DNA of 64,000 bases from contig NZ_BDBT01000018.1 in NCBI RefSeq assembly GCF_001613125.1, positions 79,600-143,599 on the forward strand, written 5' to 3'. The stretch's first letter is position 1. Every line of letters begins with the position of its first letter. Made by a program: the position numbers and the translations under genes. The notes under the pieces are model-generated. The model did no database searches. It was not told where the DNA came from and was given only the letters and a program-made list of their open reading frames with translations. The stretch is from Nocardia shimofusensis NBRC 100134 (lineage in GTDB: Bacteria; Actinomycetota; Actinomycetes; Mycobacteriales; Mycobacteriaceae). Shown here piece by piece: positions 8,491 to 17,391 of the stretch.

Positions 8491-8495
8491 CGGAT

Positions 8496-8529
8496 TCGCC
8501 CGGCCCGGCGGGGAATGCGGGCCGGGCGA
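8496..8529 (-). terminator. Terminator downstream of fdhD
   Basis: A perfect 11-bp inverted repeat, TCGCCCGGCCC (8496-8506) with its complement (8519-8529), in the convergent gap 15 nt after the fdhD stop. Confidence 0.55.
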
Positions 8530-8544
8530 GTTACCCGGAAGAGT

Positions 8545-9384
8545 TCACGCCGACCTGGTGTCGGCGGCGGTGACGCGCACCCGGTGTGCGGCGCTGTAGA
8601 TGTTCATGGTCTCCCCGCGCAGGAAGGCCACCAGGGTGAGGCCGGTTTCCACGGCCAGATCGACTGCCAGCGAGCTGGGCGCCGACACAGCGCCCAGCAG
8701 CGGGATTCCCGCCATCACCGCCTTCTGCGCCAGCTCGAAGGATGCCCGACCGCTGACGATGAGCACCAGATCCGCGGCGGGTACCCGGTTCTCCCGCACG
8801 GCCCAGCCGATGACCTTGTCGACGGCATTGTGCCTGCCGATGTCCTCCCGCACGGCCAGCAGCGTGCCGTCGGCGGTGAACAGGCCCGCCGCGTGCAGCC
8901 CGCCGGTCGCGTCGAACACCGACTGGTTCTCCCGCAGGGTGAGCGGCATCCGCGCGAGCACTTCGGGGGTGACGGACGGGCCCGGATCCGGCTGCGGGAA
9001 GCGGCTGTTCGAGCGGACCTCGTCGAGCGCGGTCTTGCCGCACAGCCCGCACGCGCCGGTGGTCAGCAGGTGCCGGGTGTGCACTCGCGCGGGCACCCGC
9101 AGCTCGACATCGAGAACGTTGTAGGTGTTGCGGCCCTGCTCGTCGGTGCCGGCGCAATAGCGGGCGCTGACCACATCCTCGGGCGAGCCGATCATGTTCT
9201 CGCTCAGCAGCAGACCGTGCACGAGGTCGATGTCGTTGCCCGGAGTGCGCATCGTGACCGTCAGCGGCTGCCCGCCCACCCGGATCTCCAGTGGCTCCTC
9301 CACCGCCAGCGTGTCCTGACGCCGGATTTCGCCGGTGGGGGACAGGCGCAGCATCCGCCGCCGGGCGGTGACCCGTCCGCTCAC
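8545..9384 (-). CDS. fdhD: Formate dehydrogenase accessory sulfurtransferase FdhD
   Basis: Transfers sulfur to the molybdenum cofactor of formate-dehydrogenase-type enzymes before or during cofactor insertion. The product is 279 aa. The conserved GACGLCG motif (Cys112 and Cys115) carries the persulfide in E. coli FdhD. The DIGRHNAVDK and C-terminal RGETMNIYS segments are typical of the family. The start is a GTG at 9384 that overlaps the TGA stop of the upstream molybdoenzyme by 4 nt (GTGA), so the two are translationally coupled. This pairing supports FdhD as the dedicated maturase of that enzyme. Confidence 0.95.
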   Translation of the reverse strand: MSGRVTARRRMLRLSPTGEIRRQDTLAVEEPLEIRVGGQPLTVTMRTPGNDIDLVHGLLLSENMIGSPEDVVSARYCAGTDEQGRNTYNVLDVELRVPARVHTRHLLTTGACGLCGKTALDEVRSNSRFPQPDPGPSVTPEVLARMPLTLRENQSVFDATGGLHAAGLFTADGTLLAVREDIGRHNAVDKVIGWAVRENRVPAADLVLIVSGRASFELAQKAVMAGIPLLGAVSAPSSLAVDLAVETGLTLVAFLRGETMNIYSAAHRVRVTAADTRSA

Positions 9385-11699
9385 GCGCCCTCTCCGTCGG
9401 GTAGATGGGCTTCCAGCCGGATCACCACGGCCTTGGAGACGGGGGTGTTGGAGCGCTCGGCGACGTGGTCGAGCGGCACCAGCGGATTGGTCTCGGGGTA
9501 GTAGGCCGCGGCATTGCCGCGCGGGGTCGAGAAGGCGACGATGCGGAAGCCGCGCACCCGCCGTTCGATGCCGTCGGTCCACTCGGTGACCAGGTCCACC
9601 AGGTCGCCGTCGGCGAAACCGAGACCCGTGATGTCGTCGGGGTGCATCAGCACCACCTTGCGTCCGCCGCGCACACCGCGGTAGCGATCATCGAGGCCGT
9701 AGATGGTGGTGTTGTACTGGTCGTGGCTGCGCAGGGTCTGCAGCACCAGCCTGCCCTCGGGCACCGGAATCCAGGCGATCTCGTTGACCGCGAAGTTGGC
9801 TTTGCCGGTGGTGGTGAAGAACTCGCGGCTGTCGCGCGGGGGATGGGGCAGCACGAAGCCGTTGCGCTGCCTGACCCGGGTGTTGAAGTCGTCGCAGCCG
9901 GGGACGACGTGGGAGATGGCGTCGCGGATGGCGTCGTAGTCCTCGCGGAACCGCGCCCAGGGCACCGGGTGATCGGAGCCGAGCAATGCCGTCGCCAGAT
10001 CGCACACGATGGCGACCTCGCTGCGCAGCTGATCGCTGACCGGCTTCAGCCGCCCGGTCGACAGGTGCACCATCGACATCGAGTCCTCCACCGACACCGA
10101 GCGGCGCACCCCGTTGTGCACGTCCTCGTCGGTGCGGCCGAGAGTGGGCAGGATCAGTGCGGTGCGCCCGTGCACGACGTGGCTGCGGTTGAGCTTGGTG
10201 GAGATCTGCACGGTGAGCGAGCAACTGCGCAGCGCCGCCTCGGTGATCTCGGTGTCCGGGGTGGCGGAGACGAAATTGCCGCCCATCCCGACGAACACCT
10301 TCGCCCTACCGTCGCGCATCGCCCTGATCGCCTCGACGGTGTCGAAGCCGTGCTCGCGGGGACTGGTGATGCCGAATTCGCGGTCGAGGGCGTCGAGGAA
10401 GGCGTCAGGCGCCTTCTCCCAGATGCCCATCGTGCGGTCGCCCTGCACATTGGAGTGCCCGCGCACCGGGCACAGCCCCGCCCCCGGCTTGCCGATCATG
10501 CCGCGCATGAGCAGCACATTGGCGGCTTCCTCGATGGTGGCGACGGCGTGCTTGTGCTGGGTCAGGCCCATCGCCCAGCACACGATGATGCGCTGGGACC
10601 GCGCGACCAGGTCGGCGGCGTGGCGCAGCTGCTCCAGGGTGAGACCGGTCGCGACCTGCACCACGTCCAGGTCGACCGTGCGGGCGTGGGCCTCGTACTC
10701 CTCGAAGCTCGCGCAACTGGCGTCGACGAACGCGCGATCGACGACGGTGCCCGGCGCGCGGTCCTCGGCCTCGAACAGCAGTCTGCCCAAGCCCTGGAAC
10801 AGCGCCAGGTCGCCGCCTAGACGGATCTGCAGGAAGTCGTCGGCCAGGTCGACACCGGTGGTGAGGCCGCGGGCGGACTGCGGGTCGCGGAAACCGAACA
10901 GACCGGTCTCCGGCAGCGGATTGACCGCGACGATCCGCGCGCCGGCGGCCTTCGCGCCTGCCAGCGCGCTGAGCATCCGTGGATGATTGGTGCCCGGATT
11001 CTGGCCCGCGACGATGATGAGATCGGCAGCACCGAAATCGTCGATGGTGACCGAGCCCTTGCCGATCCCGATGGAGGAGATCAGCGCGGTGCCCGAGGAT
11101 TCGTGGCACATATTGCTGCAGTCGGGCAGATTGTTCGTCCCGAAACTGCGTACGAGCAGCTGGTAGAGGAACGCGGTCTCGTTGGCGGTGCGACCGGAGG
11201 TGTAGAACAGGGCCTCGTCCGGGGAATCGAGAGCGCGCAGCTCGTCGGCGATGAGGCGGTAGGCCTCCTCCCACCGGATCGGGTGGTAATGGGTGTTGCC
11301 GGGGCGCAGGACCATCGGGTGGGTCAGCCTGCCCTGCTGACCGAGCCAGTATCCGGACTTCTCCGCCAGTTCGGCGACCGGGTGCGCGGCGAAGAACTCC
11401 GGGGTCACGGTGCGCAGGGTGGCCTCCTCGGCCACGGCCTTCGCGCCGTTCTCACAGAACTCGGCGGGTCTGCGGTGGCCGGTGGGCTCCGGCCAGGCGC
11501 AGCCGGGACAGTCGAAACCGTGCACCTGGTTCACCCGGGCCAGGGTCCGGGCGGTGCGCACCACACCCATCTCCTCGACCGAGCGTTTCAGCGCCACCGC
11601 CACCGCGGTGAGGCCCGCTGCCTGGGTCTTCGGCGACGAGACTGTCAGCTCGGACTCGTCGATGTCCTCGGTGGGTCCCTGGCGATGCATGGCCCTCAT
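9381..11699 (-). CDS. FdhF/YdeP-like molybdopterin oxidoreductase
   Basis: A 772-aa molybdenum-bis-MGD enzyme of the formate dehydrogenase alpha-like (YdeP-type) family. Near the N-terminus Cys64, Cys67 and Cys82 (CPGCAWPEP, FCENG) form the motif of this group rather than the classic four-cysteine ferredoxin-like motif. The segment LPDCSNMCHESSG lies where the Mo-site region is expected. A C-terminal cofactor-binding domain begins around residue 650. ATG at 11699 has the box GGAGAGGA. The physiological substrate of this family is not settled; YdeP is linked to acid resistance in E. coli. The partner fdhD overlaps its end. No beta or gamma subunit is encoded nearby, so the electron acceptor is unknown. 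Confidence 0.85.
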   Translation of the reverse strand: MRAMHRQGPTEDIDESELTVSSPKTQAAGLTAVAVALKRSVEEMGVVRTARTLARVNQVHGFDCPGCAWPEPTGHRRPAEFCENGAKAVAEEATLRTVTPEFFAAHPVAELAEKSGYWLGQQGRLTHPMVLRPGNTHYHPIRWEEAYRLIADELRALDSPDEALFYTSGRTANETAFLYQLLVRSFGTNNLPDCSNMCHESSGTALISSIGIGKGSVTIDDFGAADLIIVAGQNPGTNHPRMLSALAGAKAAGARIVAVNPLPETGLFGFRDPQSARGLTTGVDLADDFLQIRLGGDLALFQGLGRLLFEAEDRAPGTVVDRAFVDASCASFEEYEAHARTVDLDVVQVATGLTLEQLRHAADLVARSQRIIVCWAMGLTQHKHAVATIEEAANVLLMRGMIGKPGAGLCPVRGHSNVQGDRTMGIWEKAPDAFLDALDREFGITSPREHGFDTVEAIRAMRDGRAKVFVGMGGNFVSATPDTEITEAALRSCSLTVQISTKLNRSHVVHGRTALILPTLGRTDEDVHNGVRRSVSVEDSMSMVHLSTGRLKPVSDQLRSEVAIVCDLATALLGSDHPVPWARFREDYDAIRDAISHVVPGCDDFNTRVRQRNGFVLPHPPRDSREFFTTTGKANFAVNEIAWIPVPEGRLVLQTLRSHDQYNTTIYGLDDRYRGVRGGRKVVLMHPDDITGLGFADGDLVDLVTEWTDGIERRVRGFRIVAFSTPRGNAAAYYPETNPLVPLDHVAERSNTPVSKAVVIRLEAHLPDGEGA

Positions 11700-11785
11700 T
11701 GTCCTCTCCGCCTCGGCGGGGCGCTCGGCGACGCCCGTTCGATGCATCGTAGGACCGGGTTCCGCGCTCGGTTGTGAGCCAGGTC

Positions 11786-14197
11786 TCAGTAGCGCCGTGG
11801 GTAGGCCGCAAGTGGACGGGTGGGCGGCCGGTGGGTGAGGATTTTCTGGCCCAGCCGCATCCGCCAGCCCGGCGCCAGCTCTACCGCCGTGTCGCCGACC
11901 CGTGTCCACTGCTCGGTGCCCGGTGCGGCGATATAGGTGCCGCCGGAGGTGCCCGCATCCCGGACGTAGACCACGCCGCCCTCGAGGGTGACGTATGCGT
12001 GCACGCGGGAGACGTGCCGGTCACGCGGCAGGGTCAGCGGCGCGGCCGTGCCGGAACGGACGGCTTCGTCGCCGGAGGGGTTGCGGCCGACCACATACGC
12101 GCGGTCCAGCGGGTAGATGACATCCTCGAAGACCAGCGCGCCCGGCGGCTCCGGCGGGGTCTGCGGCCGCAGCGGAACGACCCGCCCCCACTGGTTCGGG
12201 CCGGAGGGATGCGAGCCGGTGTAGTTCGGTCCCGGGGCGCTCGCGGGGGTCTGGTGCGTGCCGGGGTGCGCGGCGAAGAAGTCCGGGCGCGCGGGATCCT
12301 CTGTCTCCGACCAGGCCGTCGGCGAAGCGGTGACCGGGCGGCGGGCGGTGTCGCGGCCACGGCCGTTATCGCCGGCGAGTGCGTCGAAACCCGCGGGGGC
12401 GGTAGCCGGAAGGTCGGCGGTGCGGGGGCCGGTCGGTTCGGCAGTCCCCGGTTCCGACGGCGTCGTCGCAGCGACCGGGCGATCCTCGGTGTTCGAGGCC
12501 GCGGATTCACCGGCGCCGCCGGATCGTCCGGACACCTGGTCCTTCGCCGAGGAATCCGAATCGCGCGCCAGGGACCAACGGGAGTCGGTGACGGTGGGCC
12601 CGGAGCTGCTGGTCGCCGAGAGCGAACTCGGGCGGGCACCCGAGCCGGTCGATGCCGCTGCCGGACGCGAGCCGGGTCCGGTCGGCTGTGCGCCACCGAC
12701 CGCGGGCGCGGCGATCGGCCGGGAGCCGGTGTTCGACGCGGAGGTCGAGCGGCCCGGGACGACAGCGCGCGCGCCGAGGCCGGCGGTGTCGGCGTCGGAG
12801 GCCGCGTCGGGTTCGGTTTCCTGCTTCTCCGCCGCCGTCCGCGCCCCCGTCACCGTCCGCGAGTCGACGGACGTAGCGGCACCGTCGGCGGAATCGGGGG
12901 TGGTCAGCCACGCCGAGGGGTCCGACGTCGGTGCGGGCCGCGTCGAGGTGGCGGCCGACATGCCCGGTGCTGCGGAACTTCGCGCGCCGGTGGCCGCTCC
13001 GAAGGCGCGCAAGGAACGCGGCGTGGCGGAATCGGCCGAGGTCGCGGTGGGCGACTTGCCTTCCGCGACCGTCTTCTTCGCGACCGCTTCATCCGTGACC
13101 GTCGATGCCGTGACCGTTGATGTCGTGACCGTCGATGTCGAGGCCGTTGATGCCGAGGCCGTCGATGCGGTGGTGGTCTTCGGCTGCCCGGCCTTCGCTT
13201 CGCCGGAAGACGACTCCGCGGAATCAGGCTTCGCCGTCGAGGCTTCCTCTGCGGTCGCAGCCGGGTTCTCCGACTCCGGCGACGTCGACGCGGTGGATTT
13301 CGCTGCGGGCGTCGAGGACCTCGACGACGGGACGTCGGTTGCCTCGGTGACCACCGGTGCCGGTGCCGGTGCCGATGCTGTGGGTGCCGAAGCGGGCGAT
13401 GCCGGAACCGACGTCTCGGAGGAGGTGGCCGAGGCCCCGGGCGTTGCCGACGCAGGTGCCGAGGCGGGAACCGGAGACCCGGGAGCTGGCGCCACTCCGG
13501 ATGCCGGAACCTCGGACGAGGGAGCCGGGGCCGCCGACTCGTTCGGCGCGGCGGCACGGCGCGAGGCCGCCGATGCCGCGGCGGGCCCGGTCGAGGAGAC
13601 CGCGGCGCTCGAGGGCGTCGGCACGGGAACGGCGGAAGCCGGGCCACCGCCGTCCACAGGGGAGTTCGACGGGGGAGAGGCGGAGGCGCCTGCCGCTTCG
13701 CTGCGATCGCGGGTCGCTTCCGTCCGGCGGATGCCGACGCGGAGTTCGAACCCGGAGCCGGTGACGATGCCCGCGCGCAGGTCGGTGGCCGGGTGCACGG
13801 GCAGCGGTTCGCCGTTGTCGTCACCGACGCGGATCCGGCGCACCGGTTCGCGGACGATCTCGTCGACCCAGGTGAACGCCCGGGCGCCGGACAGCGAGCG
13901 CGGGCCTTCGGCGCCGAGGATCTGGGCGAAGACCTTGCCACGCAGGAGGACGACGGTGCCGTCCTCGGTGGGGGCGACCACACCGAAGGCCGGTGGTTCC
14001 GCGCCGCCGCCGAAGACCACGCCCGCCAGTCGCCGGGCGATCGCGGCGCCGGGGTGCTCGCCGTCGGCTTCGGCTTCGACCGCATCGAGAACCAGTTCCG
14101 CGGAATCCGTTTCGGCCAGATACACCACCGCCGTCCCGAAGCGTGCGACCAGTCCCGCACCAGGTGCGATGCCAACCGTCGACGGGGTCTTACCCAC
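11786..14197 (-). CDS. FHA-domain protein with long low-complexity linker
   Basis: Predicted 803-aa cytosolic protein in three parts. Residues ~1-175 form a compact N-terminal domain of unknown function. Residues ~180-670 are an Ala/Ser/Thr/Pro-rich linker with short repeats such as STVTTSTVTASTVT. Residues ~686-787 are an FHA domain with GRNPSG and SRVH, the residues that hold a phosphothreonine peptide. FHA proteins read Ser/Thr kinase signals, and the Thr-rich linker could itself be a kinase target. GTG at 14197 has AAGGAGG 7 nt upstream. It sits 86 nt upstream of the molybdoenzyme gene. The function is not recognised beyond phosphopeptide binding. Confidence 0.8.
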   Translation of the reverse strand: MGKTPSTVGIAPGAGLVARFGTAVVYLAETDSAELVLDAVEAEADGEHPGAAIARRLAGVVFGGGAEPPAFGVVAPTEDGTVVLLRGKVFAQILGAEGPRSLSGARAFTWVDEIVREPVRRIRVGDDNGEPLPVHPATDLRAGIVTGSGFELRVGIRRTEATRDRSEAAGASASPPSNSPVDGGGPASAVPVPTPSSAAVSSTGPAAASAASRRAAAPNESAAPAPSSEVPASGVAPAPGSPVPASAPASATPGASATSSETSVPASPASAPTASAPAPAPVVTEATDVPSSRSSTPAAKSTASTSPESENPAATAEEASTAKPDSAESSSGEAKAGQPKTTTASTASASTASTSTVTTSTVTASTVTDEAVAKKTVAEGKSPTATSADSATPRSLRAFGAATGARSSAAPGMSAATSTRPAPTSDPSAWLTTPDSADGAATSVDSRTVTGARTAAEKQETEPDAASDADTAGLGARAVVPGRSTSASNTGSRPIAAPAVGGAQPTGPGSRPAAASTGSGARPSSLSATSSSGPTVTDSRWSLARDSDSSAKDQVSGRSGGAGESAASNTEDRPVAATTPSEPGTAEPTGPRTADLPATAPAGFDALAGDNGRGRDTARRPVTASPTAWSETEDPARPDFFAAHPGTHQTPASAPGPNYTGSHPSGPNQWGRVVPLRPQTPPEPPGALVFEDVIYPLDRAYVVGRNPSGDEAVRSGTAAPLTLPRDRHVSRVHAYVTLEGGVVYVRDAGTSGGTYIAAPGTEQWTRVGDTAVELAPGWRMRLGQKILTHRPPTRPLAAYPRRY

Positions 14198-14495
14198 CCG
14201 GCAACCTCCTTTTCCGCGCCTCAACGCGGTCCAGGATAGTGAATTTCGCGGCACCGGGCCGCCCGGCGGAGAAGATCGGTCATACCGGACCCCAATAGTC
14301 ACACAGCGAACCGTATGCCCCGGAAATCATGGACAGCGCAGGGGATTTCACCCGAGGCGGCGATAGCATCCGCCTACCGCTGCCGATCGCGGATATGTTC
14401 CCGGTCACCGGTTGCCGCGGCCGAAGTCGATGGCCACGGGAATATTCGTCGGCTATCCGGTTGGGTGAGGACCGGCCACCGACGACACTGGACCG
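14198..14495. other. Divergent gap between the FHA gene and an acetyltransferase gene
   Basis: About 300 bp with no gene. On the minus strand TATCCT (14233-14238) could be the -10 of the FHA gene. No clear element was found for the plus-strand gene. Confidence 0.3.
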
Positions 14496-15020
14496 GTGGC
14501 ATGTGTCAGAGAGGCAGTCGAGGCCGATATTCCGGATCTCCGGGAAATCGAGCGTGACGCCGGAGAACCGTTCGCCCGGCTGGGAATGACCGAGATCGCC
14601 GAAGACGAACCACCCAGCCCGGAGACATTGCAGTCCTATGTCCGGGCGGGCCGGGCCTGGGTGATCGACGACATCGACCGGCCCGTCGCCTATCTGGTCG
14701 CCGACATCGTCGACGGCAACGCCCATATCGACCAGGTGTCGGTGCGTCCCGAGCAGCGGGGCCGCCGGCTCGGCAAGCAGTTGATCGACCATCTCGTCGA
14801 CTGGGCACGCGAGCGCGGCCTGCCCGCGGTCACGCTCACCACCTTCACCGAAGTCCCCTGGAACGGGCCGTATTACGCCAGGCTCGGCTTCCGCGCGGTT
14901 CCGGCCGAGGAACAGACCCCCGGCCTGCGGGCCGTGTGCGCCGCCGAAGCCGCGCACGGTCTGCAGCGTTGGCCGCGCACCTGCATGCGCGCCGAGGTCG
15001 CGTCCTGGATCGCCGGGTGA
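14496..15020 (+). CDS. GNAT family N-acetyltransferase
   Basis: A 174-aa protein with the GNAT fold: the acetyl-CoA pyrophosphate loop is visible as VSVRPEQRGRRLGKQLI (around residues 80-98), followed by the YYARLGF segment near residue 127. It should transfer an acetyl group from acetyl-CoA to an amine; the substrate cannot be told. The GTG start at 14496 has no clear Shine-Dalgarno box, so a later start is possible. The gene is convergent with glpD, with a 16-nt gap. Confidence 0.8.
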   Translation: MACVREAVEADIPDLREIERDAGEPFARLGMTEIAEDEPPSPETLQSYVRAGRAWVIDDIDRPVAYLVADIVDGNAHIDQVSVRPEQRGRRLGKQLIDHLVDWARERGLPAVTLTTFTEVPWNGPYYARLGFRAVPAEEQTPGLRAVCAAEAAHGLQRWPRTCMRAEVASWIAG

Positions 15021-15036
15021 CCTCACGCGCGCAGGA

Positions 15037-16599
15037 TCAGCCTCCGGCGGTGCGGCGTTCGCCGAGTGCCGATTCGGCGGCGGCGAGGGCGGCGGTACGG
15101 TCGTCGGCGACCAGCCCGATCCTGCTGCGGCGATCGAGCAGGTCGTCGGCGGTGAGGGCGAGTTCGTGCGTGCGGGCGAAGGCGAATTCCGCGGCGAGCA
15201 CGTCCGTTCCCGGGGCGACGGGTGAGCCGAGGGCGGGGTCGCTCTCGGCCAGGGCGAGCACGGTGGCGGCCTCGGAGCCGTAGCGCTCGATGAGGATCGG
15301 CGGGGCGGCGATACGGTCGCGGGCCGCCCCGGCGACCGCACCGGTGAGCGGCAATGTCCTGGTCCGGCAGGGCGCGGCGGGCAGCGAGGTCGCGGTGACG
15401 GCGGCGTCGACGACGTCCTCGGCCATTCGGCGGTAGGTGGTGAGCTTGCCGCCGACCACCGTGAACACCCCGGTCGGCGAGCGCAGGACGGCGTGCTCGC
15501 GGGAGATGTCGGCGGTGCTGCCGTCGTCGGTGCGCAGCAGCGGCCGCAGGCCCGCGAACCTGCCCCGGATGTCGGCGCGGGTCAGCGGCGCGCGCAGCGC
15601 CGGGTTGACGGTGTCGAGCAGGAAGTCGATCTCGGCTTCGGTGGGCTCGGGCTCGTCCGGCACCGGGCCCGGCGCGTCCTCGTCGGTGAGACCGAGGTAG
15701 ACGCGGCCGTGCGCGGCGGGCAGCGCGAAGACGAACCGCCCGATGCTGCCGGGCACGGGCACCGTCAGCGCGGCGCTCAGCCCGCCGAAGGCCGCGGCGT
15801 CGAAGACCAGGTGGGTGCCGCGACTGGGCCGCAGCTCGATGCTCGGGTCGAGTTGATCGGCCCACACGCCGGTCGCGTTGATCACGGCCTTCGCTCGCAC
15901 GGTGAGCGATTCACCGGTGAGCGTGTCGGTGAGGACGGCGCCGTCGCCGGAGATCGACTCGGCGGCCACCCGGGTGAGCACCAGCGCTCCGTGGGCAGCG
16001 GCGGTCCGGGCCAGCGCGACCACCAGTCGCGCGTCGTCCACCAGCTGCCCGTCCCATGCCTGCAGGCCGCCGCGCAGCCCCGCCCGTCGCACGGTCGGCG
16101 CCAGCCGCAGCGCCTCGGCGGCCGCCACCCGTCGAGACCGCGGCAACGTCGCCACCGACGTGCCCGCGCTACGGCGCAAGGCGTCGCCGGCCACGAACCC
16201 GGCTCGGATCAGCGCCTCCTGGGGCCGCCCCAGCCCCGGCAGCAACGGCACCAGTTGCGGCAAGGGCCGCACCAGGTGCGGCGCCACCGATTCGATCAGG
16301 ATTCCGCGCTCCACGGCGCTTTCGCGTGCGATCCCGATCTTGCCGCTCGCCAGATATCGCAGACCGCCGTGCACCAGTTTGGAACTCCACCGGCTGGTGC
16401 CGAACGCCAGATCCCGCCGTTCCACCAGCACCGTTCGCAAGCCGCGCGACGCCGCGTCCAGGGCCGCGCCCGCGCCGGTCACCCCGCCACCGACCACGAG
16501 CACATCGACCGTGCCGAGATCGCCGAGCTCGCGCAGTTCCCGCGTCCGCCGCTCGGCATTCAGCGCCGAATCACCGTGGGAGTGCCCTGTGTTCGTCAT
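15037..16599 (-). CDS. glpD1: FAD-dependent glycerol-3-phosphate dehydrogenase (GlpD1 type)
   Basis: Membrane-associated flavoenzyme that oxidises glycerol-3-phosphate to dihydroxyacetone phosphate and passes electrons to quinone. The product is 520 aa. The dinucleotide fold VVGGGVTGAGAALDAASRG lies at the N-terminus, followed by SSKLVHGGLRYL and a C-terminal DAO domain. The ATG has AGAAAGG upstream. Its neighbours (TetR, flavoprotein, DAG kinase) reproduce the Rv2249c-Rv2252 order of M. tuberculosis, which supports the GlpD1 name and a role in glycerolipid metabolism, in equilibrium with the DHAP used by the adjacent flavoprotein. Confidence 0.93.
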   Translation of the reverse strand: MTNTGHSHGDSALNAERRTRELRELGDLGTVDVLVVGGGVTGAGAALDAASRGLRTVLVERRDLAFGTSRWSSKLVHGGLRYLASGKIGIARESAVERGILIESVAPHLVRPLPQLVPLLPGLGRPQEALIRAGFVAGDALRRSAGTSVATLPRSRRVAAAEALRLAPTVRRAGLRGGLQAWDGQLVDDARLVVALARTAAAHGALVLTRVAAESISGDGAVLTDTLTGESLTVRAKAVINATGVWADQLDPSIELRPSRGTHLVFDAAAFGGLSAALTVPVPGSIGRFVFALPAAHGRVYLGLTDEDAPGPVPDEPEPTEAEIDFLLDTVNPALRAPLTRADIRGRFAGLRPLLRTDDGSTADISREHAVLRSPTGVFTVVGGKLTTYRRMAEDVVDAAVTATSLPAAPCRTRTLPLTGAVAGAARDRIAAPPILIERYGSEAATVLALAESDPALGSPVAPGTDVLAAEFAFARTHELALTADDLLDRRSRIGLVADDRTAALAAAESALGERRTAGG

Positions 16600-16687
16600 C
16601 GCACTGCCTTTCTGAACGACGCTCGCGGCCGTTCGATCGTGTTGCCGAGCGAAAGCCGCTGCGGGCAGGTCCGGCCCGGCGCGGAGA

Positions 16688-17305
16688 TCACGCGCCGCTC
16701 GGGAGGGGGCGCAGGTAGCTGTCCAGAGCCCGCCGCAGCTCGGCGTCGAGTTCGGCGGGCGGGAGCAGGCTCGCGACCATCCCGGCCGACTGCACCGCCG
16801 ACTGGGCGATGAGCAGCAGCATCGCCGCCAGCTGGATCGGTTCCCCCGCGCGGATGGAGCCGTCGCGCTGACCGTCGCGGATACCGTCCGCGAACAACTC
16901 GACCAACGCGCGCTGATTGCGGCCGAGCCTGCCGAAGACGTAAGTGAGCATGAGGTCGGTGTCGGTGCGGAAGATCTTGGCGAACAACGGATTCGAGCGC
17001 ACCGTCGCCGCGCCGGACACCACCGAGCCGACCAGTCTGGCCCGGGCGTCGCCGCCGTCCGGGGTGGTCGAGATCAGGATCTCGCGCAGTTCGCGTACGA
17101 GCAGTTCGGCCACCAGTGACCCGGTGTCGGGCCAGCGACGGTAGACCGTCGGCCTGCTCACGCCCGCTCGGCGTGCCACCTCGGTCAGGGTGGTGCGCCG
17201 GACCCCGAACTCGGACACGCAGGCTCGCGCCGCGTCGAAGATCGCCAGGTCGATCGCGGACAGGCCGGACGGGTCGGAGAGATCGGACAGATCGGCATCG
17301 GGCAC
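16688..17305 (-). CDS. TetR family regulator of the glycerolipid gene cluster
   Basis: A 205-aa one-domain regulator. The N-terminal helix-turn-helix is LTEVARRAGVSRPTVYRRW (residues ~40-58); the C-terminal ligand domain is typical of TetR. It starts at GTG 17305 and points away from the flavoprotein gene across an 86-bp gap that is full of repeats, so it most likely controls itself and the divergent flavoprotein-dagK pair, and perhaps glpD1 downstream. The M. tuberculosis equivalent is Rv2250c. The ligand is unknown; a lipid is an inference from context. Confidence 0.88.
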   Translation of the reverse strand: MPDADLSDLSDPSGLSAIDLAIFDAARACVSEFGVRRTTLTEVARRAGVSRPTVYRRWPDTGSLVAELLVRELREILISTTPDGGDARARLVGSVVSGAATVRSNPLFAKIFRTDTDLMLTYVFGRLGRNQRALVELFADGIRDGQRDGSIRAGEPIQLAAMLLLIAQSAVQSAGMVASLLPPAELDAELRRALDSYLRPLPSGA

Positions 17306-17327
17306 AGGCGGTCACCACCGGAGGTCG

Positions 17328-17381
17328 CTCAGTTACTACTTGCTACTACTTGCTCAGTTACTGCTTGACATTCTATGTAAG
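17328..17381. promoter_or_regulatory. Repeat-rich operator region, TetR/flavoprotein intergenic
   Basis: CTCAGTTACTACTTG (17328-17342), CTACTACTTG (17343-17352) and CTCAGTTACTGCTTG (17353-17367) follow head to tail. The imperfect palindrome CTTGACAT-TCT-ATGTAAG (17364-17381) follows and includes a perfect -35 hexamer TTGACA (17365-17370). It is the natural candidate for TetR binding. Confidence 0.55.
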
Positions 17382-17391
17382 ACTGTAACGC

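Noticed and set aside
12258..14366. 702-aa plus-strand frame opposite the FHA gene
   Set aside because: A mirror of the repetitive Ala/Ser/Thr coding sequence of the FHA protein; it has no ribosome-binding site or domain.
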